Shown here: piece by piece, positions 15,723-24,673 of the stretch
Numbering within the stretch: the first letter of the stretch is position 1
Layout of the letters: each line of letters opens with the position of its first letter
Assembly (NCBI GenBank): GCA_013416795.1
Contig: RQSC01000014.1
Span: 486,768-550,767, forward strand
Source of the DNA: Prasinococcaceae sp. CCMP 1430
Taxonomy: Eukaryota; Prasinodermophyta; Palmophyllophyceae; Prasinococcales; Prasinococcaceae
DNA: 64,000 bases
Direction: 5' to 3'
Program-made: the position numbers and the translations under genes
Notes under the pieces: generated by a model
The model's input: only the letters and a program-made list of their open reading frames with translations
What the model was told of the DNA's origin: nothing
Databases searched by the model: none

Positions 15723-17750
15723 TCAGCAGCGCGAATGAGCACCGCCACGCTCGCTCGCCGCTCGCACCTGCTGCTGTTGCTCAATCTGGCGCATCAGCAG
15801 ACGCTGCTCAGCCGCATCAATGGCGCCGAGATCGACCGCACAATCGCCGTCGCCTCCGACGCGAGCCTTGTCACCGCGCGCTCCCGCGGCGGCGCCGGCG
15901 TCAGCAACCGCTCGTGGCGAGCTCGATTGCGCGAGCACTCTCTGTGGAAGGGCTGCGCGTTCCAGCGCGGGGCGAACCGGCCCGCCGCCCTGACGCGCGA
16001 TGCGCGCCTCTCTCTTGCTGTGCAGAGGAGGCGCGGGGCCCTCACCGTGGGCAAGCAGCGTCCCGCTCGCATCCCTGTCGGCTCTGGCGGAGCCGTCATG
16101 CGCACCGACACCAGCACCTTCACCGCGCGCCGGCGGGTCGGCCGTGCTCCTCGTCGCTCCGAGCATGTCAACGACCGTCGTGGCCTTCGTGCTGCCTGCC
16201 TCTGTAAAACTGCCCACGCCGACGTTCAGTAGCGTCAGGTTCCATCCACCTTCAGCACCCAGCTCACGCCGAAGGACGTTCGCGACGAGCGCCGCCGCCG
16301 CGTCCACGGCAGCTGGCGTCGCAGCGGTCTCGGCGCCGCCTGCAGCCGTCGCGGCGTCCAGCGCCGACAGCACTGCTCGCGGCAGCGCCTCAGTACGCGA
16401 GGATCGCCCTCGCGGGCGCTCGGAGCTCGTCCACACTCGCCACTTTGCTACGAGTCGCTGAGGGCGTCGTGCATACCTCAGCGCGTCCTCGGCGGCGCGC
16501 ACCAGCAGGTCCGGCAGCAGCGCACGCACGACTCCCTCCGCTGCCGCGTGCGTACGGCACTCTCTGAACGAGTCCTCGACGGTGATGGCTCGCGGCGGCC
16601 CGCGCTGCTCCACTCGAGTCTCATCTCGGCCCTGTGCCGCGGCCACGAGTGCCGCCGCTTGCGTGCGCAGCGCCTCAGCGCGCGCGTCACCAACGCCGCC
16701 AGCATCGGTCCGCTTGGAAGCAGCGGCGGAGAGCAGCGCGGCGTGGACTCTACCCTCGCCAGCTGCGACCATCTGCGCGGCGGTGATAATGCCCACGGCG
16801 CGCAGCGCCTCATTGGTCGCGTGGCCAACGCCGCGCAGCGCCCGGACGGGCAAGGGCGCGACGAATGCCGAGGCCTCGGAGGCCATCAGCGTGGTCTGGG
16901 CGTCAGGTTTGTGCAGCCCCGCTGAGAGCTTTGCCAGCAAGGGGTTGTGGGCGATGCCCGCCGCCACCGTCAGCCCCGTTTGCTCCCGTACCGCCGCACG
17001 CACCTCGCGCGCCACCGCGCTGGCCGCGCATAGCAGCCTGTGCGGGTACGGCAGCGCGGCCCACTGGCGCGAGTCATATTGCACGCCGCACGGCGCGCTG
17101 TCACTCGCACGCAGGTCCATCACGCGGTGGCGATTCTCGGCGGCCGTGCCCTCGGACGCGAGGTGCAGGAAGCCGGATAGTGCGAAGCGAGGCTCGTCGC
17201 GCCCCTCATGCGCGTCCGCGCATTCCGCGCCGCCGCCGCCCGCGCCGCCGCCGCCGCCTCTGACCGCGCCCTCCCACTCCCTGAGCCGCTCAGTCGCCAG
17301 ACTCGTTACGTCGACGGTGACCTCGTCCAGGCCCACGCTCGAGTACGTCCCGAATCCACCAACTGCCGCACGCACGCGGTCCGCCGCCTCCCTGTACGGA
17401 GTGAGGTCGCTCCCGTCGACCAACGCGAGCGCGCCCCCGCACAGACGACGCGCCTCATCTACGGCCATGAGCTTGCCGACGCCCAGCGCGCGCGCTTCGT
17501 AGTTCGCCGTGACGACGAGGTACTTTTGGACGACTCCCAGAGGGCGGCCCCGCAGCGCGGGGTTGTTCACCGCCTCCACCTGCGCGTACCTGCGAGCGCG
17601 AGGAAACGCAGCCAGCGCTGGCGCGCGTGAGCGCGCGGCAAGCCAGGAGCAGGGCGGCGCGGCCACGCCGCGAGCAACAACGCACATGCAGTCGACATCT
17701 ATGTGAACGATGGCGCGCTCGACGTCCGCGCGCGCCGCAGGCACCGCCAT
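15723..17750 (-). CDS. POLI: Y-family translesion DNA polymerase, iota type
   Basis: Two exons: 17750-17686 and 17589-15723, with a 96-nt GT-AG intron inside the first catalytic motif. Splicing gives IVHIDVDCMYAQVEAVNN (palm metal-binding Asp), then the iota-like QKYLVVTANYEARALGVGKLM, DGSDLTPYREAADRV, SSVGLDEVTVDVT (the second acidic motif, DE), GIAHNPLLAKLSAGLHKP, LRGVGHATNEALRAVGI (helix-hairpin-helix), an RAITVEDSFREC little-finger start and LTLLNVGV. The order and the QKYLVVT block fit pol iota better than eta, kappa or REV1. It inserts nucleotides opposite damaged bases. The C-terminus, about 130 residues, is disordered and ends in a Gln-rich helix (EQRLLMRQIEQQQQ). I do not see an unambiguous ubiquitin-binding UBM. 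The start codon overlaps the divergent neighbour by 41 bp. Confidence 0.93.
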   Translation of the reverse strand: MAVPAARADVERAIVHIDVDCMCVVARGVAAPPCSWLAARSRAPALAAFPRARRYAQVEAVNNPALRGRPLGVVQKYLVVTANYEARALGVGKLMAVDEARRLCGGALALVDGSDLTPYREAADRVRAAVGGFGTYSSVGLDEVTVDVTSLATERLREWEGAVRGGGGGAGGGGAECADAHEGRDEPRFALSGFLHLASEGTAAENRHRVMDLRASDSAPCGVQYDSRQWAALPYPHRLLCAASAVAREVRAAVREQTGLTVAAGIAHNPLLAKLSAGLHKPDAQTTLMASEASAFVAPLPVRALRGVGHATNEALRAVGIITAAQMVAAGEGRVHAALLSAAASKRTDAGGVGDARAEALRTQAAALVAAAQGRDETRVEQRGPPRAITVEDSFRECRTHAAAEGVVRALLPDLLVRAAEDALRYARRPQRLVAKWRVWTSSERPRGRSSRTEALPRAVLSALDAATAAGGAETAATPAAVDAAAALVANVLRRELGAEGGWNLTLLNVGVGSFTEAGSTKATTVVDMLGATRSTADPPARGEGAGVGAHDGSARADRDASGTLLAHGEGPAPPLHSKREARIARQGGGPVRPALERAALPQRVLAQSSSPRAVADAGAAAGARGDKARVGGDGDCAVDLGAIDAAEQRLLMRQIEQQQQVRAASERGGAHSRC

Positions 17751-20133
17751 CGACCCTGCCTGGCTGTCCGGTCGAGCCCGTCACGCGGCGCCCGCTGGCC
17801 TCCGCGACGGCCCCGAGGCGGCTCGCGGTGGTGGGGTGACTGCGCGCGGCGAGCCGCGCACATACGCAGGGCCTGCCAGCCTCGTCCCTTGCCGGGCGTG
17901 CTTCCAGACGGGCAAGGACGTAGCACTCCCGCCGCTTGATACGCCGCCGGCGTTGTTGCCTAACGATGGCGGCTACACACGACAGGAACTGCTGCTCTGG
18001 TCTCCGTACACTCCAGAACAGCAGCGGCCGACAGGCTGGGAGGAGGCGGGGGGTAGTCGAGGTCCAGCCCGCGACACGCGTCTGTTCTACGCAGGCGTCA
18101 TGAGGGGCACGCAAATATGCGATGCGGACGAGGGAGGCGCAGGTGGCAGCGCGGACGGAAACGCGGTCGCGACGGGCGCCGCACACGTGTGGAATCGTCT
18201 CCGCACGATGCCGGGGGCGCGCGTGCTCAATTACCTGGACTGCCAGGAGGCGCGCGAGCACGAGCAGGCAGCGTGCTGCGCCAAGTTGCTGCGAACCTAC
18301 CGCGAGGGTGAGATGGCGCGCGCAGGCATCGGCGACAGCCGCAGCGGCGGAGCCACGGGGCCAGTCGCAGTCGGCGGCATTGCGGCCCTGCGAGCGGCGG
18401 GATCGGCCACTGTCGGCAGCTGCAGGCGGCCGGTGCGCGCAAACATGGCGAAGGAGATGCGGCGAGCGGTCTTCTGCGTTGTGCCTCGCACAACCTTCGG
18501 GGGCGACGAGGCAACACTGCTGCACGCAGCACTGTTTGGGTGCCTCCCCGTATTCGTGGGCGGGGGTCGCGCTGGCAGGCGCGTTGAACCCCCGCTCTCC
18601 GGTCCCGGGGGAATCACGTGGGAAGAGTTTTCTTTGAGCGCGGCACTCGACGAGGTGGAGCACCTGCCAGGGCGCTTGGCTGCACTCGACAGCTCCGACG
18701 TGGAGCGCATGCAAGCAGCAATGGCGAAAGCACGCGTCTGGGAGAAGCTTCTGTACAGTAGCCTGTATCGGGAGCCGTTAATGAGCGCGACGCGCAGCGG
18801 CCACACGCCGCGCGGCACCGAAGCCATCGGCGATCGCATCTCCGCCGCGGCCGTGTTCGATAACGACGCCGTCGGCGTGCTTCTTCAGGTGCTTGGCGAG
18901 CGCGCAAAGCGCAAGTTTGAACGGTGGCCGTCCGCCGAGCATGCAGCCAGCCGGGACGGTGGTGCACCGAGCGGGCGCTCCGAAGGGCCGTCGCCCTCGC
19001 TGGCTTCTCCCCCGCTGGTGCCTGTGCCGCCCTCGGCGTGCAAGGAGCAGCCACCGCAAGAGCCTCCGCCCGGGTCAGTCATCACCGCTCCGAGCGAATG
19101 CGTCCGAGTCTTCTTTTATCACGTCGAGAAGACGGGTGGCACGACGGTCCGCAATATGTTCCGCCGACTGGGGGTGTGGGACGATGTTGTCTATTGGGGT
19201 TCCAACACCATGAACACAGCCGACGTACACGAGGACGTGCCATGCACGAGGGCCTCCACGGAAGGCGGGACGGTTTACAAGCTGGCCAAGGGCGAGCGCC
19301 GGTGTTCGCTGGCGCGGCTGCTGACGGACATCGAGAAAGACCCATCAGCGCATCCGCGCGTATTCGTCGAGTTGCACCCGCCGCAGCCCATGCGAGCAGA
19401 CGACAAGTTCCTGTCGCGCATCGCAGCGCTGCGCGACCGCGAGAGGCGAAGCGGGTCCGCGTGCAAGACGGTGCTCCTGACGATAGTGCGCGAGCCACGG
19501 GCGTTCTACGTGTCGTACTACCACCACTTCGTGCAGCAGTATCAAGCTCCAGGCGCGAGGCACGAGCTGGCCTACGGCAGCGCCTTCCACGAGTGGGCAA
19601 TACCAAACCTGCAGACGCTGACTCTGCTGCATGACCCAAATGTAGGCTTCCCGTCGCGGGCAAAGGCATACAAGGTGGACGAGTCGACGGGCGAACGCAC
19701 AACGCCACTGTACCTCGCGCGGCAGGCGGCCAACTCGTCCTTGGTCTCCGATCGCACTATGCTCACTGCTCTGAACGAGGGCTTGGAACTGTTTGACATT
19801 GTTGGGACGACGGAGCAATTCGATGCCACGATGCTGCTGCTCTCCGATGCGACGGGGCTCAGGCATGTGGCATACAAGAGGGCCAACAGCAGAAAGGAGA
19901 CGGTCCAGAGGGATCACAGCGAGATCGCACCGGCCGTGAATTTTTCGGGCCTCGCGGGTCCGGGGAACGAGGCGCTGGCACCGTCGCCCGACGAGGCGCG
20001 CGCGCTCGTCGACCGCATATCGCCCTTCGACCAAGAGATGTACGCGCGCTGGAGTGGCGCGTTCGCGGAGCGCATCGCAGCCCTCGGGCCCACCTTCGAG
20101 GAGCGCCTGCGTGCGTTCGTCAACAGGGCGTAG
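17710..20133 (+). CDS. Fusion of exostosin (GT47)-like and sulfotransferase domains
   Basis: Single exon, 807 residues from ATG 17710. Residues about 60-330 match the C-terminal part of GT47 exostosin-type glycosyltransferases: FQTGKDVALPPLDTP, RDTRLFYAGVMRG, a MRRAVFCVVPR strand, then GGDEATLLHAALFGCLPVFV and WEEFSLSAALDEVEHLPGRL. A Pro/Ser-rich linker (about 400-460) follows, then a membrane-type sulfotransferase: VFFYHVEKTGGTTVRNMF (5'-phosphosulfate loop, residues about 464-481) and LTIVREPRAFYVSYYHHF (3'-phosphate motif, about 590). Such domains transfer a sugar and a sulfate (from PAPS) to glycans in the Golgi. No signal anchor is visible and the N-terminal third of GT47 is absent, with the pol iota start overlapping the 5' end. 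The first domain may therefore be truncated or have a lost upstream exon. Confidence 0.85.
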   Translation: MARSTSARAAGTAIDPAWLSGRARHAAPAGLRDGPEAARGGGVTARGEPRTYAGPASLVPCRACFQTGKDVALPPLDTPPALLPNDGGYTRQELLLWSPYTPEQQRPTGWEEAGGSRGPARDTRLFYAGVMRGTQICDADEGGAGGSADGNAVATGAAHVWNRLRTMPGARVLNYLDCQEAREHEQAACCAKLLRTYREGEMARAGIGDSRSGGATGPVAVGGIAALRAAGSATVGSCRRPVRANMAKEMRRAVFCVVPRTTFGGDEATLLHAALFGCLPVFVGGGRAGRRVEPPLSGPGGITWEEFSLSAALDEVEHLPGRLAALDSSDVERMQAAMAKARVWEKLLYSSLYREPLMSATRSGHTPRGTEAIGDRISAAAVFDNDAVGVLLQVLGERAKRKFERWPSAEHAASRDGGAPSGRSEGPSPSLASPPLVPVPPSACKEQPPQEPPPGSVITAPSECVRVFFYHVEKTGGTTVRNMFRRLGVWDDVVYWGSNTMNTADVHEDVPCTRASTEGGTVYKLAKGERRCSLARLLTDIEKDPSAHPRVFVELHPPQPMRADDKFLSRIAALRDRERRSGSACKTVLLTIVREPRAFYVSYYHHFVQQYQAPGARHELAYGSAFHEWAIPNLQTLTLLHDPNVGFPSRAKAYKVDESTGERTTPLYLARQAANSSLVSDRTMLTALNEGLELFDIVGTTEQFDATMLLLSDATGLRHVAYKRANSRKETVQRDHSEIAPAVNFSGLAGPGNEALAPSPDEARALVDRISPFDQEMYARWSGAFAERIAALGPTFEERLRAFVNRA

Positions 20134-20180
20134 TGCGCGCGACAATACGATGGCAGCATTATTTTTTGTGTGCGAAGCGT

Positions 20181-20767
20181 TCACGCCGCCCCTCCTCCGC
20201 TTAACCACCTCCTCCAGCCGCCGGCCCCTTCGCGCCTTGACTGAGCCAGCGAGGCCTGCTCAAGCCGCTGGCGAAGTTGCGCGAGCTCTTCGTCCATGGC
20301 CTTGACTTCGGCCTCGAGCTCTACGAGCCGGACCCCATCTTTTCGGTCCTCGGCCAACAGGTCGTTGAGAACCTCCTCGCGCCGCGAAAGCTCGATCTGC
20401 AGCGCCTCGCGCTCCTTCTCTAGGCGCAGCGCCTCAGCACGCCACCACTCGGGCTGCTCACGCGCGGGCAAGAGCAGCGCGCGCGTGCGCATCGTCAGCG
20501 ACACGGCACGCGCGCACGACAGCGCGAGAGGCACGCGTTCGCGAGTGGCAGCTTGGCAGCACGCACCGTTCGTGGTCCCGGCGCGGGCTCCCCTGGCACC
20601 GTCGGGTCGTCGGGAACGCGCGCCATGCTCTCAGCGCCAGGCGGCGCGTCTGTAGCCCCTCCTGGCCCGCCCGCCCGAGCGCCGGCGTTGCCCGCGATAG
20701 ACTCGCTTCCAGGCTCTGGCATGCACGCCGCGAGCGGATTCCATTTCACGGGACGCCTCGTCCCCAT
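20181..20767 (-). CDS. Small uncharacterised coiled-coil protein
   Basis: Two exons, 20767-20567 and 20453-20181, are joined in phase 0 by a 113-nt intron (donor GTGCGT, acceptor gtgagcag), giving 157 residues. The N-terminus (MGTRRPVKWNPLAACM) precedes a Gly/Pro-rich linker. Exon 2 begins PEWWRAEALRLEKERE and continues as a heptad-patterned coiled coil (LIELSRREEVLNDLL-like spacing, then MDEELAQLRQRLEQ) with a short GGWRRWLSG tail. I do not recognise a family. The gene converges with the GT47-sulfotransferase gene, stops 47 bp apart. Confidence 0.6.
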
Positions 20768-21294
20768 GGCAACAGGCAGCACCACTACAGCCCCGCGAAA
20801 GCGGCAGGCACACAGTCCTGCTCAAGCCGTCGACACGCGGGCGCACGCCCCCCCCTCTCCCCCCCGCGCCGCGTGCCGCGCGCGCGCGGCATGTGGCGCC
20901 CCCTCCCCCGCCTCGAGCGTGCGACGAGCGCGCGCTCATTGTTGGAAAACGACGCTCGCCACGAAAATGAGTGCTTATTCCGCAAATGTGGTCTTATCAC
21001 ATATCAATATGAGTCTCGGAACGACATCCTCCAAATTTACTCGCCGCGTTTTTTTTTGGGGCAGCGCGGCCGCGGCTGTTGACGCAATGGCATCATTTTT
21101 ACATCAAATTGTGTACAGGGAGGGGGGGAGGGGGAGGCTCGCGAGTCCGCCTACAACGCGCGCCTCGCAACCCCCTGGGCTGCTCGGCAACGCTCCAGCG
21201 CGCCTCGACGCGGCGCGCCGGCCGCGAACGTAGCGCCGCGGCGCTCACATGCGCGCCCTAGGCCTCTGCACGGTCGCCTGGATCATGCCATGCG
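20768..21294. other. Intergenic region including an AT-rich island, ending at a single N
   Basis: The first part is ordinary GC-rich flank. From about 20945 to 21110 the sequence is strikingly AT-richer (see separate entry). The stretch from 21111 to 21294 is GC-rich again and has no clear exon. The expected first exon of RPS15 should lie to the right of 20768, but the N at 21295 interrupts. Confidence 0.45.
20945..21115. other. AT-rich island in GC-rich DNA
   Basis: About 170 bp (with ttatcacatatcaatatgag, aaatttactcgccgcg, a run of nine T, and atcatttttacatcaaattg) are about half A+T. It lies about 180 bp upstream of the single N and 180-350 bp upstream of the small coiled-coil gene's start. 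No coding match was recognised in any frame. It could be a promoter, a matrix-attachment-like element or an inserted remnant. Confidence 0.55.
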
Positions 21295-21295
21295 N
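21295..21295. other. Single N, probable contig join
   Basis: The RPS15 gene immediately right of this base lacks its first exon, with no ATG between the N and the acceptor. This is consistent with a contig edge. Confidence 0.6.
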
Positions 21296-21437
21296 CGCCA
21301 GGGCGCGCGCCGGCGCGCGCCGCCCGCCGGGGCCTGTGCGCCAGTCCTTTCACTCGAGCGCGCCTCGGAGCCGCGCAGCAGTGGCTGACACACGCGCGCC
21401 GCACCCGCCGCCGTGACCTTTTTCCCGCGCGCTGCAG

Positions 21438-21881
21438 GCGGACGCCGCTGCCGCCGAGGCCCCGCGCAAGCGCCAGTTCAAGAAGTTCACGTACCGTGGC
21501 ATCGACCTCGACAACCTGCTCGACATGCAGACCGACGAGCTCGTCGAGCTGATGTGCTCGCGCCAGCGCCGCCGCTTCCAGCGCGGCCTCAAGCGCAAGC
21601 CGTACGCGCTCATCAAGCGCCTGCGCAAGGCGAAGAAGGAGGCGACCCCCGGTGAGAAGCCCGAGGCGGTGCGCACGCACCTTCGCGGCATGATCGTGGT
21701 GCCCGAGATGATTGGCAGCGTGGTGGGCGTGTACAACGGCAAGTCGTTCAACCAGGTCGAGATCAAGGCCGAGATGATCGGCCACTACCTGGGCGAGTTC
21801 TCGATCACGTACAAGCCCACGCTGCACGGCCGCCCCGGTATCGGCGCGACCCACTCGTCCCGCTTCATCCCGCTGCGCTAA
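21438..21881 (+). CDS. RPS15: Cytosolic 40S ribosomal protein uS19 (S15), first exon missing
   Basis: After the acceptor cccgcgcgctgcag the exon reads [20 protein letters not shown], then [82 protein letters not shown] and the invariant end [14 protein letters not shown], stop TAA at 21881. This is eukaryotic uS19, part of the small-subunit head that contacts the A-site tRNA. Only the initiating Met and one or two residues should lie in exon 1; none is present between the N at 21295 and the acceptor. Codon use is strongly C/G-ending, as expected for a highly expressed gene. A TGTAA motif lies 105 nt downstream of the stop (21986-21990). Confidence 0.97.
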   Translation, partial: ADAAAAEAPRKRQFKKFTYRGIDLDNLLDMQTDELVELMCSRQRRRFQRGLKRKPYALIKRLRKAKKEATPGEKPEAVRTHLRGMIVVPEMIGSVVGVYNGKSFNQVEIKAEMIGHYLGEFSITYKPTLHGRPGIGATHSSRFIPLR

Positions 21882-22278
21882 TTTACTTCCCCGGGGCGAG
21901 ATGGCGAGCGCGCGTGGCGACGCGCGCGCGGGCCGTCGCGCCCAAACCCTGCCAGCTGCGCGCGGATCGGAGACACACACACATCTGTAAGCGCACGGGA
22001 GGCAGACCTTACACGACGCTCGCAGCGGCGCGCGCGATGTCGGTGCGCCGCGCGCGCGCGCATGCGCTGTGGCGCCGGACGCGTAGCGAGTTGGCGGAGT
22101 TGCGGCGCGGTGGTGGTTGATGCCCGAAGTCTACAACAAGCAATATTACTCCTCCCGCTGGCGCGCGCTGATGGCCGCACCATCTCGACGCCACGGACGC
22201 GCGCCTGCGTTACGTGCACCGCGGGCAGCGCCGGCATCTCCCACCGCACGGCGGGGCATACTTGTATTGTCACTGTAC

Positions 22279-22323
<45 letters not shown>

Positions 22324-22529
22324 TGCGTGCGTGTGTGTGGGGAGGGAGAGATCAAGCACGTACTTGCAACGCGGACGGACACCGGCCCACTGTCGGTGCC
22401 GACGTAAGGAGTTCGCTGGCCTTGTAGGCGCAGCGTGCCGGAGCGTGCGGGCGCTGGCTTTCTTCCGTGCGTCGACCCACGCGTGCCGAGCTCCCCGCCA
22501 TCGCGGCGGCACCATTGCCAGCCGGGCGC
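21882..22529. other. Convergent intergenic region RPS15 / UBC with GT repeat
   Basis: This is the 3' flank of RPS15 (+) and of the E2 gene (-). It contains a TGTAA signal at 21986 and a (GT)20 microsatellite. No other gene is seen. Confidence 0.55.
22281..22320. repeat. (GT)20 microsatellite
   Basis: A perfect run of 20 GT dinucleotides is followed by imperfect gcttgcgtgcgtgtgtgtg. Confidence 0.98.
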
Positions 22530-23104
22530 TCAGCACTCGATGCTCTTCTGCGCGCAGCGCCTGATGCGCTTGTGGTACGCCGATTTGTCGTGCGTGAAGA
22601 GCTGCGCCGCCTCGGGGTTCGCCGGCGAGTTTGGGTTGGGGTCGCACAGCAGCGACTGGATGGACGAGAGGATGGTGCAGATGTTGTGGCACGGGCTCCA
22701 CTGGTCCTGGATGATGTCCAAGCACAGCGTGCCATCTGAGTACACGTTCGGATGGAACACTGTACGCAAGGCGGGCGGGCGGGCGGGCGGGCGGCGGCGG
22801 TGCAAGCATGCACGCGGTGTTCAGGGTCGGCTGGCGTCAGCGGCCGGCGCACAGCGTGCCAAGCGCGGGACGCCTCCCCCTTCCCCCGGGCCACCCGTAC
22901 GAGCGGAGCGGTATCGCAGCCGCGCGCGCGGTGGCGTGGCGCCGTGCGCGCCGGGGCGGCGGGCGCGGCACGCACCCTCCGACGTGAAGCGCACGCGCGG
23001 CGGTTTTTCGGGGTAGTTCTCGCCGAACGTGACGCGCAGCGAGAACACGCCGCCCTCCCAGGGCGTCTCGTCGGGACCGAAGATGGTCGCCGACCAGACG
23101 AACA
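22530..23104 (-). CDS. Ubiquitin-conjugating enzyme E2, RAD6/UBE2A-like (first exon missing)
   Basis: Two exons are visible: 23104-22976 and 22759-22530, with a 216-nt intron carrying a GGGC repeat. They encode VWSATIFGPDETPWEGGVF, YPEKPPRVRFTSE-VFHPNVYSD (HPN motif), GTLCLDIIQDQWSP with the catalytic Cys (codon 22722-22724), then SIQSLLCDPNPNSPANPEAA and a short tail ending KSIEC. The spacing and the NPNSPAN block match RAD6/UBC2, which ubiquitinates PCNA (with RAD18) and histone H2B (with BRE1). The N-terminal exon (about 35 residues, starting MSTPARRRLMRDF in relatives) is missing: the acceptor at 23105 is followed, 168 bp further, by the single N at 23273. The C-terminus lacks the long acidic tail of yeast Rad6. 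Confidence 0.92.
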
Positions 23105-23272
23105 CTGCGCGCCGCGGCGGAGATCGGGCGCGTGGCGTGCGGGGGCGCGCGCGCGTTGGGCGCGGCCGGCGGGTCAGCTCTCTGAAGCGTCGGGCGGGTG
23201 CGGTGGGTGCGCGGCAGCGCGGCGATCTCGAGGCCCTCGACACGCGCGGCGGGGCACCCCGCGCCGCGTTGG

Positions 23273-23273
23273 N
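23273..23273. other. Single N, probable contig join
   Basis: Diverging genes on either side (RAD6-like E2 and E2F) both lack their N-terminal exons here, and the two partial genes are only 168 bp apart. Confidence 0.75.
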
Positions 23274-24627
23274 GTACGGCGACGGCAACGAGGGCGTCAT
23301 CAGCATCGACACGACGGCGCAGCGGCTGGGCGTCGAGCGTCGGCGCATCTACGACATCGTCAACGTGCTCGAGTCGCTGCGGATCGTACAGCGGCAGGCG
23401 AAGAATCGCTACGAGTGGAACGGGCTGGCCAAGATGCGCTCGCACCTCGCCGACCTCAGGCGGCAGGGCAAGGAGGAGTTCGGCGCCGCGCTCGCGAAGC
23501 ACGGGCTCGGGCTGAGCAGTCCGGCGGCCGACCAGGAGAACCGCGAAGTGGTGAGCGCGACTCCTGTGCCGCCGGAGCTGGAGAACGGCCAGGCGCAGGG
23601 AGGGGAGCGCCAGGCGCTGGGTGGGTCGGAGGACGTCGCTGCGGACTCGGACGCGGAGGGAGCGCCCGAAGGGGCGAGCGGGAGCCGCTCCGGCCGCCGG
23701 AAGAGCGCCGGTAGCGACGCCCGCCGCGAGAAGAGCCTGGGCCTGCTGAGCACTAAGTTCATCATGCTCTTCCTGGCGTGCGGGGATGACCCAGTCAGCC
23801 TGGACACCTCCGCCAGCGTCCTCCTCGGGGGCACGCCCAGCGCGAACGACCTGAAGACCAAGGTGCGCCGACTCTACGACATCGCCAACATCCTCGTGAG
23901 CCTGCGCCTGATTCAGAAGGTGACCAGCGACGACTGCCGCAAGCCTTCGTTCCAGTGGCTGCGCACGGAGGAGACCATCGAGCCGGCGAACGCGAAGGAC
24001 GACCTGTGCAAATTTCTCGGGGTGCGCTGCCCGGATGCGGAGGTTGCCATGAACACCCCCGCGCCACGCCGCGGCACGACCAAGGTCGGGTCCGCCAGGG
24101 CTGACGGTGGCGCGACGGGCAGCGCCGGACGCCGCCGTCCTCGCGCGGGGGCGTCCGATGCGCAGGGAGGCAAGCGCAAAGCGGTGGGCACGCCCGCCGC
24201 CGGCGGCCCGAAGCGCCAGCGCAAGCGCGCAACGCTGTCGACGCTCGCGGGCCCCAACGGCGCCGCGCAGGTGGCTGCTGAGACGAGCAAGCCGACGAAG
24301 AAGGCGAAGCAGGAAGCCTCGGCAACAGACGCGTTTGCGGCGGCTGCGGCTGCGCCGGCGAGTGCGGCGTTCCACCTGCCCGGCATGGTGCCAGGTTCGA
24401 TGCCCATGCTGCCAGGAATGCCCGGCACGCGCGCGCGCGTGCGCGCGCGCGTGTGCAGGGAGCATCCCGCGGGGCGAGCGGCAAAGCAAGCCCCCCGAGC
24501 GGCGCCGAGCGCCGAGGACGCGCGAACGGGACGCCGGAGGGGTGTGGGTGGGTGGGGGGGGGGGAGTTCAGGAGGGGGGGCGCTCCCCGCGAGATGCTGG
24601 GATCCGCGGCGACGGGCGTGGAGCTGA
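23274..24627 (+). CDS. Atypical E2F transcription factor with two DNA-binding domains (5' truncated)
   Basis: The open frame begins at the N (23273) within the first winged-helix domain: EGVISIDTTAQRLGVERRR, IYDIVNVLESLRIVQRQAKN, RYEWNGL. After an acidic linker comes a second domain: RREKSLGLLSTKFIMLFLAC, a TKVRRLYDIANILVSLRL helix and RKPSFQWL. Both carry the RRIYDI/RRLYDI DNA-contact motif. Two tandem DBDs with no DP-dimerisation or Rb-binding region is the hallmark of E2F7/E2F8 (plant DEL/E2Fd-f), which bind E2F sites without DP and mainly repress S-phase and endocycle genes. The C-terminal region is basic, Ala/Lys-rich (KKAKQEA) and then low complexity; the last 65 residues may be read-through of an intron. 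The missing N-terminus should contain the start and the first RKxKSLGLL helix. Confidence 0.9.
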
Positions 24628-24673
24628 CCCCCAATGCGTGCGTGCGCTGCCGCCGCCGCCGCGCCCGGAGCAG

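Noticed and set aside
17710-20133. Reading the GT47-sulfotransferase as a misassembly join
   Set aside because: No N or composition change occurs at the linker and one frame runs through; a genuine fusion is simpler, although the missing GT47 N-terminus remains a doubt.
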